Source: Thermobifida halotolerans (GTDB lineage Bacteria; Actinomycetota; Actinomycetes; Streptosporangiales; Streptosporangiaceae). Taken from it: a stretch of 64,000 bases of DNA. A program made the translations under genes and the position numbers. The notes below the pieces were generated by a model. It did no database searches. It was not told the origin of the DNA and saw only the letters and a program-made list of their open reading frames with translations. Location of the stretch: NCBI RefSeq assembly GCF_003574835.2, contig NZ_CP063196.1, positions 3,534,001-3,598,000 on the forward strand, given 5' to 3'. Below are positions 1 through 7,409 of the stretch, in pieces (position 1 is the first letter of the stretch; the number at the start of each line of letters is the position of its first letter).

Positions 1-1
1 C

Positions 2-1546
2 GCGGACGCCGTCCACCCCGGATACGGGTTCCTCGCCGAGAACGCCGACTTCGCCCAGGCGGTCATCGACGCCGGACTGACCTGGATCGGCCCGCCGCCC
101 TCGGCGATCACCGCGCTGGGCGACAAGGTCCAGGCCCGCCACATCGCGCAGAAGGTGGGCGCCCCGCTGGTGGCGGGCACCGCCGACCCGGTGTCGGGCG
201 CCGACGAGGTGGTCGCCTTCGCCGAGCGGCACGGCCTGCCCATCGCGATCAAGGCCGCGTTCGGCGGCGGCGGCCGCGGCCTGAAGGTCGCCCGCTCCCT
301 GGACGAGGTCGCCGACGCCTACGAGTCGGCGGTGCGCGAGGCCGTCACCGCGTTCGGCCGCGGCGAGTGCTTCGTGGAGCGCTACCTCGACCGCCCCCGA
401 CACGTGGAGACCCAGTGCCTGGCCGACACCCACGGCAACGTCGTGGTGGTCTCCACCCGCGACTGCTCGCTGCAGCGCCGCCACCAGAAGCTCGTGGAGG
501 AGGCCCCCGCGCCGTTCCTCAGCGCCGAGCAACTGGAACTGCTGTATTCCTCGTCCAAGGCGATCCTGCGCGAGGCCGGCTACGTGGGCGCGGGCACCTG
601 CGAGTTCCTGGTCGGCGCCGACGGCACCGTCTCGTTCCTGGAGGTCAACACCCGGCTCCAGGTGGAGCACCCGGTCACCGAGGAGGTCGCCGGGATCGAC
701 CTGGTGCGGGAGATGTTCCGCATCGCCGACGGCGCGGAGCTGGGCTACGACGACCCGGTGCTGCGCGGCCACTCCTTGGAGTTCCGCATCAACGCCGAGG
801 ACGCCGGACGCAACTTCATGCCCGCCCCCGGCACCATCACCTCGATGCGGCTGCCCAGCGGCCCGGGCGTGCGCGTGGACACCGGCTGCGAGACCGGCTT
901 CACCGTGCCGCAGGCGTTCGACTCGATGGTGGCCAAGCTCATCGTGACCGGGCGGACCCGCACCGAGGCCCTGGAGCGGTCCCGACGCGCCCTCGCCGAG
1001 TTCGAGGTGGGCGGCATGCCCACCGTCATCCCGTTCCACCGGGCGGTGGTCGAGCACCCGGCGTTCGCCCCGGCCGACCCCGAGCAGCCGTTCAGCGTGC
1101 ACACCCGGTGGATCGAGACCGAGTTCGACGGCGCCATCGAGCCGTTCGCGGGCGAGGTTGAGCAGGCCGAGGCCGCCGAGCGGGAGAAGGTCACCGTCGA
1201 GGTCGGCGGCAGGCGGGTCGAGGTCGTCCTGCCCGCCGGACTGGGCGCGGACCCGGCGGCGGCCCCGGCCGCGAAGAAGTCCGGCAAGCGCGGCGGCTCC
1301 CGGAAGAAGTCCGCGGCGGCGGTCAGCGGTGACGCCCTGGTCAGCCCGATGCAGGGCACCGTCGTCAAGGTTGTGGCCGCCGACGGCCAGGAGGTCGCCG
1401 AGGGCGACACCGTCGTCGTCATCGAGGCCATGAAGATGGAGCAGCCGCTCACCGCGCACAAGGCGGGCACCGTCACCGGCCTGTCGGTGGGCGCGGGCGA
1501 GACCGTCGGCAACGGCGCGGTGATCTGCGAGATCAAGGGTTCCTAG
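2..1546 (+). CDS. Acyl-CoA carboxylase alpha subunit (biotin carboxylase + BCCP), 5' end outside window
   Basis: The frame is open from base 2, so the gene starts upstream of the window; 514 residues are visible and roughly 70 N-terminal residues are missing. The fragment opens with the biotin carboxylase motif [10 protein letters not shown], followed by the ATP-grasp glycine loop [10 protein letters not shown] (about fragment residue 84) and the [14 protein letters not shown] active-site segment (about 214-227). A Lys/Ala-rich linker leads to a C-terminal biotinyl domain with EAMKM, whose lysine lies about 36 residues from the end. The protein would carboxylate biotin with ATP and bicarbonate and hand CO2 to a separate carboxyltransferase that makes malonyl- or methylmalonyl-CoA. 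The fused BC-BCCP layout is standard for actinobacterial AccA/PccA. Substrate cannot be decided here because the beta subunit is not in view. Confidence 0.95.
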   Translation, partial: ADAVHPGYGFLAENADFAQAVIDAGLTWIGPPPSAITALGDKVQARHIAQKVGAPLVAGTADPVSGADEVVAFAERHGLPIAIKAAFGGGGRGLKVARSLDEVADAYESAVREAVTAFGRGECFVERYLDRPRHVETQCLADTHGNVVVVSTRDCSLQRRHQKLVEEAPAPFLSAEQLELLYSSSKAILREAGYVGAGTCEFLVGADGTVSFLEVNTRLQVEHPVTEEVAGIDLVREMFRIADGAELGYDDPVLRGHSLEFRINAEDAGRNFMPAPGTITSMRLPSGPGVRVDTGCETGFTVPQAFDSMVAKLIVTGRTRTEALERSRRALAEFEVGGMPTVIPFHRAVVEHPAFAPADPEQPFSVHTRWIETEFDGAIEPFAGEVEQAEAAEREKVTVEVGGRRVEVVLPAGLGADPAAAPAAKKSGKRGGSRKKSAAAVSGDALVSPMQGTVVKVVAADGQEVAEGDTVVVIEAMKMEQPLTAHKAGTVTGLSVGAGETVGNGAVICEIKGS

Positions 1547-1692
1547 GGCGCGGCGCCGGAAGCGGTGCGACGTACTGGCCGGAGCGGGCCGTCCACTCGG
1601 GGCGGCCCGCCCCGCCGCGTTCCCGGGCAACCGGTCCGCACCCCGGGAGGAGCAACCGCAGCTCCGGGAGAATTCTCCCTGACCAGCACATC

Positions 1693-1698
1693 TAGGCT
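1693..1698 (+). promoter_or_regulatory. Candidate -10 hexamer for a leaderless transcript
   Basis: TAGGCT lies six bases before the ATG at 1705, and no ribosome binding site is seen in front of that ATG. A -10 this close to the start codon is the usual geometry of leaderless actinobacterial mRNAs. No convincing -35 is visible. This is inference from spacing only. Confidence 0.35.
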
Positions 1699-1704
1699 GT
1701 CCCC

Positions 1705-2615
1705 ATGCTCTTCTGGCGTTGCCTGGCCGTGGGGGCGACCCTCCTCGCGGCCCTCTCCCCTCCCTCCGCCTCCGCGGCGGAGCGGCCCGCCAGCTACGCG
1801 GCCCACGTGGCCGCACAGCTCGCCGAGGACCCGGTCTACGTCAGCGACCACTACGCGGGCGCCCTGGACCCGGCGAAGACCCGCGCCCACATCCGCGACT
1901 CGGTCTCCCGCCTCGACCACCCCGTCTACGTGGTGGTGCTGCCCACCGTGGTGGGAGGCGACGTGCTGGACGAGGGCTTCCTCGCCGCCGTCCACGACCG
2001 ACTCGGGGAGGACGGGGTGTACCTGCTCGCGGAGCACCGGGGCCCCGGTGTCACCGCGGCCGCCTACGGGGTCGACGCGCCCGCCGCGGACGCCGTCTTC
2101 GACTCCATCGACGCCGCGGGGCAGGACCGGATGCGCCGGGACCTCGGCACGCGGCTCGCCGCGACCGGGGAGCGGCTGGCCACGCTCACCGTGCCCGACT
2201 CCGAGGCGGCGCGGACCGCCCTCCAGCAGGCCCTGGACGCGCACCTGGCCGCGGGAAAGGTCCTGCTCGACCTGTGCGACGCCCACGCCGACCAGGCGGT
2301 CGCCGAGCGGTCGAAGCCCCGCCCGGTGCGGCACTGCTTCTTCGACCCGCTGCACGGCACCCGCACCTCCGCCACGCCGTGGCGCGGGCTCGGCACCCGC
2401 CGCAGGGCCACCCTGTGGGCCTGCGGCGACTGCGCCACCGCGCTCCGGAAGCACCGGCAGCCGAGGCGCTGGGCGCCGTCCTCGACGACGGGCGCCGGGT
2501 CCCCTACTACGATCTTCCGCCCGAGCTCAGTGTGTGGGCCGCCACGGGGTATGGGGCCCTCCGCGACGACCTGGTGGCCCGGGTGCTGCGCGGGGATCCC
2601 GACGCGGCGCGGTGA
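1705..2615 (+). CDS. Secreted protein with CFFxPxHG/CxxC module, frameshifted near 2450
   Basis: The protein starts MLFWRCLAVGATLLAALSPPSASAAE, a clear signal peptide. The next 150 or so residues have a DPVYVSDHYAG start and a VYVVVLP strand, and resemble the extracytoplasmic part of the protein at 6037-7323. Near the C-terminus comes CFFDPLHG, then CGDC. At about 2440-2460 the reading frame must shift by -1 to continue into EALGAVLDDGRRVPYYD and end at the TGA at 2615. Without the shift the frame runs into unrelated sequence. The shared motifs CFFxPxHG, CxxC and RVPYYD on both sides of the break show that the two frames belong to one gene. The break is either a single missing base in the assembly or a real inactivating mutation. 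Unlike its paralog it lacks an obvious transmembrane segment and the Met/Gly-rich tail. Function unknown; TPM-like fold is only a guess. Confidence 0.7.
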
Positions 2616-2634
2616 CCCGTGGGGGCGGGGAGCA

Positions 2635-3057
2635 TCAGAAAGCGTGGACGACGAGGAGCCACAGGGCGTAGCCGACCCCGGCCAGGCTGAGGGCCCCGAA
2701 GCCCAGTTCGACCACGTGCAGCAGCTTCATCAGCCTGTTCTCCCTGGCCTCCTCCGCGGCCAGGAGCGCTGGACGCTCCGACTCCAGTCGGTCGATCTCC
2801 TGGTTCACCCCGTCCATTTCTGTCAGGACCCGGGCACGCGCGGCCTCGTCCCCGCGCTCCACGGCGGCGGCCCCTTCCGCGAGCAGCGCCTCCTTTCTCT
2901 CCAGGAGGTCGATGAGCGCGTACGACTCGCGCAGTTCGACGCGGTTGCTCGCCACCACTTTGTCGCTGCCATTGGTTACCTGCGTCAACCCGTCGTAGAC
3001 GCGGACGGCGGTCCACGCCGCTCCGAGCAGGATCACGGTGAAGACGATCACCCACAT
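2635..3057 (-). CDS. Small two-TM coiled-coil protein of unknown function (island gene 1)
   Basis: A 140-residue protein starting MWVIVFTVILLGAAW, with a transmembrane segment at residues 1-20. A charged coiled-coil stretch rich in Glu/Arg/Leu follows (about 30-100, including RVELRESYALIDLLERKEALL), then a second hydrophobic segment near the C-terminus ending WLLVVHAF. The ATG at 3057 is preferred over an in-frame start 60 bases upstream because GAGGAG sits about 9 bases before it. It is the last of four minus-strand genes, 46 bp downstream of the preceding one. No family is recognised. Topology suggests both ends in or at the membrane with the coiled coil between, so assembly with the neighbouring coiled-coil membrane proteins is plausible but unproven. 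Confidence 0.75.
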   Translation of the reverse strand: MWVIVFTVILLGAAWTAVRVYDGLTQVTNGSDKVVASNRVELRESYALIDLLERKEALLAEGAAAVERGDEAARARVLTEMDGVNQEIDRLESERPALLAAEEARENRLMKLLHVVELGFGALSLAGVGYALWLLVVHAF

Positions 3058-3103
3058 GCCGGTTTCTCCTCTGCCGTCGAGGACGACGGTGTCCTGTCGC
3101 CCG

Positions 3104-3967
3104 TCATGTCCTGCCACGTCCCCTCTGCTGCGGCTGCTGCGACCGCGTCTGCTGCGCCGGTCTCACGGGCTGCCGGGAATCGGGGCTCCGGTTACCGAGG
3201 GGGAGCTGGAGTTGGCCGGGGATGTCCGTGCTCCCCGCCGCCGGCAGTGCTCCCGTGGACGATTCCCCTGTCCGACCGGATGCCGGGGACTCACTATCGG
3301 TAATCCCCTCCGTCTCCTTTCTGATCCCCTCGATACGTCCTTTCAGCCCCTCGATGATCTCGCTCCCGTCCGTCATGAACTGGCTCGATTTCAGGTTCTT
3401 GAACTCGGCAAGGCTGCGCTCCAGCTTCCCCACCAGTTCCGGATCGAGTCCGTCCACGTCGACGAGGTTGTCGTTCTCGTCGAGCCGACCGGCCTCGCGA
3501 AGGAGTCCCAAAACCTCTTCGATCGCGCGGCGCTGCATATCGGCGAGACCATACAACACCTTTGAGTTTTCGAGTGACACCGTCCCCTGAAACAGATGCA
3601 CTTTTCTCTCCTCAGCAACCTCCTCAACCTCGGAACCGAAACCATTGATTTCCCTACTCACGGATTCTGTTTCAGACTTAACAGCCCGGGACTGGTTCCC
3701 GATATCCTTCTCCCTGGAACTGGGCTCTTCTGTCAGGGATCTGCCCGCCTCGTTAATTCTGGTGACCAAGCTATTCGTTATTCTATCTGCCTCCTGTATC
3801 AATTTCTCCGCCTCCTCCACCCACTCCTGGTTCACTCTCTTGATATTGAACCAGGTCAGGACTCCCGCGAGGCCGGTCGAAACAGCGAAGGCCGCACCAC
3901 CCCATCCCGTGAAACGGAGAGGTAGGACTGCAAAGTATTCAGTACAACATCCAAGAGGGCCCCTCAA
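3104..3967 (-). CDS. Membrane-anchored coiled-coil protein with disordered Pro/Gln tail (island gene 2)
   Basis: About 287 residues. A single hydrophobic segment (about residues 22-42, AFAVSTGLAGVLTWFN) precedes a long helical, heptad-like region from RVNQEWVEEAEKLIQEADRI to about residue 215, rich in Glu/Lys/Arg/Ser. The last 55 residues are low-complexity Ser/Gly/Pro/Gln/Arg, ending in a Gln/Arg-rich tail. The start is uncertain: the frame opens with TTG at 3967 and no good ribosome binding site or ATG/GTG lies nearby, so translation may be coupled to the gene that ends 18 bp upstream. Sampled lines here are about 53% G+C against about 72% in a flanking gene. Unrecognised; looks like a scaffold or stalk protein rather than an enzyme. 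Confidence 0.7.
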   Translation of the reverse strand: MRGPLGCCTEYFAVLPLRFTGWGGAAFAVSTGLAGVLTWFNIKRVNQEWVEEAEKLIQEADRITNSLVTRINEAGRSLTEEPSSREKDIGNQSRAVKSETESVSREINGFGSEVEEVAEERKVHLFQGTVSLENSKVLYGLADMQRRAIEEVLGLLREAGRLDENDNLVDVDGLDPELVGKLERSLAEFKNLKSSQFMTDGSEIIEGLKGRIEGIRKETEGITDSESPASGRTGESSTGALPAAGSTDIPGQLQLPLGNRSPDSRQPVRPAQQTRSQQPQQRGRGRT

Positions 3968-3985
3968 CGCAAGCCGTGAACCGTT

Positions 3986-4405
3986 TCATTCAGCACCGGC
4001 GGTCATCGCGATCCCGATACCAAGACACACGAGGACCAGCAGGTCCGAGAACGCAAGGTGGGAGAACACCCCGGCTTTCTCCGTCTCCCCTCGGGGGATG
4101 GCCCTACGTCCCCCGAGGACGACACGGGAGAGTACGGTTCGCGCGTCCGCCAGCCTGGAGGATCTTTCCTGAGCGCCTTCACGCACGGCTCGCCCCTGTC
4201 GGAGGTCATCCTCCTTCCCCTCCATCTCCAGTCGGACCCGGTACACGTTCAGTCCAGCGTCCGTGACGATATCTGACACGTCGAACGGTGAACCGGGCTT
4301 CCAGGGATCCCAGTAGATCCCCGACCGGTAGAGGAGAAAACGGAGCACGAAGTGCACGAGGAAGGCTCCTGAGACCAGGAGAGCTACCGAGTAGATTTCA
4401 ACCAC
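3986..4405 (-). CDS. Small protein with N- and C-terminal TM helices (island gene 3)
   Basis: A 139-residue protein beginning MVEIYSVALLVSGAFLVHFV (GTG start), with a first membrane helix at about 4-27. A soluble segment of about 85 residues follows, containing YWDPWKPGSPFDVSDIV and a charged stretch, then a second membrane helix at about 117-136 (FSDLLVLVCLGIGIAM). It starts 46 bp after the upstream gene stops and ends 18 bp before the next one, so the four genes probably form one transcript. The ribosome binding site is weak. No homologous family is recognised and no catalytic motif is visible. Confidence 0.65.
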   Translation of the reverse strand: MVEIYSVALLVSGAFLVHFVLRFLLYRSGIYWDPWKPGSPFDVSDIVTDAGLNVYRVRLEMEGKEDDLRQGRAVREGAQERSSRLADARTVLSRVVLGGRRAIPRGETEKAGVFSHLAFSDLLVLVCLGIGIAMTAGAE

Positions 4406-4451
4406 CCCAGACCGAAGGAGAATCCGGACGCCAGCACTGCTCCACCTCCTG

Positions 4452-5191
4452 TCACCGCCTCCGCCCCTGGCCCTGCTGCGATTCTCGGGCCCGCGGAGAA
4501 CTCCTGGAACCTCCGGTCCTGCGCCCTGCCCCCCGGAGGAAGGACTTCAAGGCAGTGGAGACCGGGATCTTCGTTTCGTCCCCCTTCACCTTCTTCTTCC
4601 CGTCCTCCTGTCGCTTTTCCATGATCTCCCGCACCTTCGGGTCCGCGTCTCTGACCTTTTCGACAATGACCGCTATCGCCTTGAATGCGCTCTCGAGGCT
4701 CCGAAACCTCGATTCTAGGGCGGAGGCCTCCTTGGAGAGCCGACCAGCCCTCTCCTTGCTCTTCGCGTACTGCTCGATATTGTTATCGAGTTCCGCCTTC
4801 CGGCTTTTCAGCTCCGCCAACGACTCTTTGAGGTCCTGAAGCCTGCTGTTCAGTCTCTCGATCCGCCTGCTCTCCAAGGAGAGGAGCACATGGAATTCTT
4901 TTTTCAAATCTTTTGGAATGAATGAGTACGGACTGACGCCCCCCTTTCTTAAGTCCTTTTTAGTGAGGGGCCTAGGAAGTTTTCCAGAAATCCCCGGAAG
5001 GGAGGTGACTTTTTTCTTCTTCCAAGGGAGAAGCAGGCTCCTCCGCTCGATTTTTTCCCCGTTCTGAGGTATTTTCTCAGTTTGTTGACCCGCTTCTTGA
5101 TGTGGACCTTCCAGCCCGCTGTGGCCACCGCCATAGCGACCACGCTTCCGGAGAGGTTCAGGGCGTTGAGCAGAGGTCCGATGGGGGGCAT
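4452..5191 (-). CDS. Basic coiled-coil membrane protein, apparent -1 frameshift at an A6 run (island gene 4)
   Basis: The N-terminal part (start 5191, MPPIGPLLNALNLSGSVVAM) has one membrane helix followed by a basic stretch ending LRKYLRTGKK. The continuation with real protein character lies in the -1 frame from about 5050: IERRSLLLPWKKKK, then LTKKDLRKGG and a strong coiled coil of about 110 residues (LESRRIERLNSRLQDLKESL onward), then a basic Gly/Arg/Ser tail to 4452. The junction is a GGGG-AAAAAA run (reverse strand, 5051-5060). Neither frame alone makes a sensible protein: upstream of the run the second frame is low-complexity, and downstream of it the first frame stops at 4949. The overall plan (short N-terminal TM, then coiled coil) matches the gene at 3104-3967. 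It is first in the four-gene set. Function unknown. Confidence 0.6.
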
Positions 5192-5734
5192 CCTCAGTCC
5201 TTCCGGCCGTTCGGTACCGAAATCCGCCGACGCGTGGGGCCACCGCGTATCCCGAGCCGTCCGCCGTCGGGGGAAAGAGCGGCCTCCTCCACGGGAAGCG
5301 ACCGGGGGGAAGTGCGCCGACTCCCTACTGACGCGGGCATGCTCCCAAGAGGCTCCGCCCTACCGACCCGAGTCGCCACCGGCACCCCCGAACCGGAAAA
5401 CGCCCCGTACTCGGCGGCCGCACGACACCGGTGGTACCACGCACCTCCGCCCAGTATGAATGAAACGCCACCGTTTCACCCTTCGCTTTCCCGTCCAAGC
5501 ACGTGTCCCGGGCACCACGCCAAATCCGGTACCCCGACCTCGGCGTTTTTGTGGAATCCCACTCCCGGCACCGCCGGAGGACCAGGCCCATATTAGTGAC
5601 GCTTCGACCACATCGTGAATAAACCTGGCGAATCTGGTTCCGTCCATTCCTGCTCGCGGTCCGGTCCGGCCACGCGGGCGTCCCACCCGGCCGGGCCGTG
5701 AGCGGGGAACCAGACCCCCGGTGTTCCTGGAGCG
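5192..5734 (+). other. Gap upstream of the four-gene island, with one short palindrome
   Basis: No reading frame here has convincing protein character. The region must hold the promoter of the minus-strand island genes. It contains TGAAACG-CCAC-CGTTTCA (5461-5478), a perfect 7+7 inverted repeat with a 4-bp spacer, about 270 bp upstream of the island start. The last part merges into the gene remnant that follows. Confidence 0.4.
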
Positions 5735-5932
5735 TGCGGGGCGCACCGCACCGGCCCCGCTCCTGTACGGCGCCGCCACGCACCCGCAGACACCGTCCTC
5801 GACGACGGGAACCGGATTCCCCGCCACAACCTTCCGCCCGAACGCGGTGTGCGGGCCGCCACGGGGTAGGGAACCCTCCGCGACGACCTGGTGGCACGGA
5901 TACTGCGCGGGGACCCCGACGCGGCGCGGTGA
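5735..5932 (+). pseudogene. Decayed 3' end of a duplicate of the 1705-2615 gene
   Basis: From 5795 to the TGA at 5932 the sequence aligns without gaps to 2478-2615, with 118 of 138 bases identical by my hand count. Translated, it reads VLDDGNRIPRHNLPPERGV and so on, with an in-frame TAG at 5867-5869 where the intact copy has a tyrosine codon, then the same ending LRGDPDAAR. Upstream, in the same frame from 5735, there is weaker resemblance to the CGDC region. No start or signal peptide remains. It sits directly before the intact paralog at 6037, so the locus once carried at least three members of this family in a row, and the low-G+C island now separates them. Confidence 0.75.
5795..5932 (+). 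repeat. Second copy of a 138-bp direct repeat (first copy 2478-2615)
   Basis: Ungapped alignment to 2478-2615 with 20 mismatches. The two copies are in the same orientation and flank the block of four minus-strand genes at 2635-5191. Either the island entered between two tandem paralogs, or it was inserted with part of the target gene duplicated and then decayed. Confidence 0.75.
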
Positions 5933-6036
5933 CGCCGCTCACCCACCGCGGTACGGTCGGCCACGACCCGCCCGTACGGGAACCGATCCCCCCGCCCCGT
6001 TCGTCTACACAGGTGAGAGAGGCGAGAGGAACGGAT

Positions 6037-7323
6037 ATGCTGCGCCGATTGGCAATCACAGTGCTCGCCGCGACGGCCACCGTCGTCGTGGCCGCCGCGC
6101 CCGCGAGCGCGGAACCCAGTGCGGACGAGGTAGCCGACGCGCTGAACAGCTCCAACGTCTACGTCGACCCCGACGCGACCGACGTCTCCCCCAGTGACGC
6201 GGACCTCATGAGCCAGGCCGCGGAGAACGTCGACACACCCGTCTACTTCGTTGTGGTCCCCGAGGGGGAGTTCTCCTCGCAGGCCGAACTCGGCTCGTTC
6301 ATGGCCGACGTGCAGCAGGATGTCGGCGACGGCTCCTACCTGGTCTTCGTCGGCGACACCACCGCGGCCGACTCCACCGTGCTCTCCCCCTCCGACGTGG
6401 CGGCGGCCGAGCAGGCCGCCCAGCGCATGAGCACCGTGCCCGACGCGGCCGTCGCCTTCGCCAACGAGGCCGAGTCCCAGGCCGACTCCGCGGCGGCCTC
6501 CGGAGTGTTCGGCATGGTCCTGCTGGGCCTGCTCGTCGCCGCGGTCCTCGGCGGCGGCTTCTTCCTCTACCGCTCGAAGAAGCAGCGCGAGGCCAGGGAG
6601 GCCCGGGAGCTGGAGGAGGTCAAGAAGGCGGTCAACGAGGACGTCGTCCGGCTCGGCGAGGACATCGCGCGTCTGGACCTCGACCTGGGCAAGGCCGACG
6701 AGGCCACCCGCACCGACTACACACACGCGATGGACTCCTACGACCGGGCCAAGACCGAACTGGAGACCATCCGGCGGGCCGACCAGATCCAGCGGGTCAC
6801 CAACGCGCTGGAGGACGGCCGCTACCACATGATCGCGACCCGTGCGCGGCTGGCGGGCGACCCGGTGCCGGAGCGCCGCGCCCCCTGCTTCTTCAACCCG
6901 CAGCACGGTCCGTCCGTCCGGGACGTCGACTGGGCTCCTCCGGGCGGTTCGGTCCGGTCGGTCCCGGTCTGCCGCATGTGTGCCAGTGACGTCCTGTCCG
7001 GTGCCCACCCCGACGTGCGCATGGTCGAGACCGGCGGACGCCGGGTGCCCTACTACGACGCCGGTCCCGCCTACGCCCCCTACGCGGGCGGCTACTTCGG
7101 CATGGACATGATGATGGGCATGTTCACCGGCATGATGATCGGCAACATGATGGGCTCGATGATGGGCGCCGGAATGATGGGTGCCGGAATGGCGGGCGAC
7201 TACGGCGGCGACGCGGGCGGCGGTGACGGCTTCGGCGGCTTCGGAGGCGACGGAGGCGGCTTCGGCGACTTCGGCGGCGGCGGGTTCGACGGAGGCGACT
7301 TCGGCGGATTCGGCGACTTCTGA
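6037..7323 (+). CDS. Membrane protein with CFFxPxHG/CxxC module and Met-rich, Gly-rich tail
   Basis: 428 residues; ATG 6037 preceded by GAGAGGA. A signal peptide (residues 1-25, ending APASAE) leads to an extracytoplasmic domain with VYVDPDATDVS, VYFVVVPEG and SYLVFVGDT, reminiscent of TPM-type domains. One transmembrane helix follows at about 161-182 (GMVLLGLLVAAVLGGGFFLY), then a charged helical stretch to about 275. The C-terminal module has CFFNPQHG, CRMC and GRRVPYYD, as in the 1705-2615 gene. The tail carries 14 methionines within about 33 residues (MDMMMGMFTGMMIGNMMGSM), then a Gly/Phe/Asp-rich end. The module would lie on the cytoplasmic side if the signal peptide is cleaved or the N-terminus is outside. 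Metal binding by the CxxC or Met-rich part is inference. Substrate unknown. Confidence 0.85.
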   Translation: MLRRLAITVLAATATVVVAAAPASAEPSADEVADALNSSNVYVDPDATDVSPSDADLMSQAAENVDTPVYFVVVPEGEFSSQAELGSFMADVQQDVGDGSYLVFVGDTTAADSTVLSPSDVAAAEQAAQRMSTVPDAAVAFANEAESQADSAAASGVFGMVLLGLLVAAVLGGGFFLYRSKKQREAREARELEEVKKAVNEDVVRLGEDIARLDLDLGKADEATRTDYTHAMDSYDRAKTELETIRRADQIQRVTNALEDGRYHMIATRARLAGDPVPERRAPCFFNPQHGPSVRDVDWAPPGGSVRSVPVCRMCASDVLSGAHPDVRMVETGGRRVPYYDAGPAYAPYAGGYFGMDMMMGMFTGMMIGNMMGSMMGAGMMGAGMAGDYGGDAGGGDGFGGFGGDGGGFGDFGGGGFDGGDFGGFGDF

Positions 7324-7350
7324 GGTCCCCGGACGCGACAGGCAGCACGA

Positions 7351-7384
7351 GAGGGGGGTTCCGGCCGCGGCCGGAACCCCCCTC
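7351..7384. terminator. Bidirectional hairpin terminator
   Basis: A perfect 34-bp palindrome (17-bp arms, GAGGGGGGTTCCGGCCG and its complement) between two converging genes, 28 bp after the plus-strand stop and 25 bp after the minus-strand stop. There is no T tract, as is common in high-G+C genomes. Confidence 0.8.
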
Positions 7385-7409
7385 TGCTTCGTGTGCCGGG
7401 CATGCCGGA

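Noticed and set aside
5051-5060. The G4A6 run as a classic X-XXY-YYZ programmed frameshift site
   Set aside because: In the zero frame the heptamer is G-AAA-AAA, so the first base does not match the rule. Slippage or a sequencing error fits better, and I see no clear stimulatory stem.
2635-5191. Calling the island a defence, secretion or phage system
   Set aside because: No nuclease, ATPase, helicase, toxin, integrase or secretion motif is visible in any of the four proteins, so naming a function would be invention.
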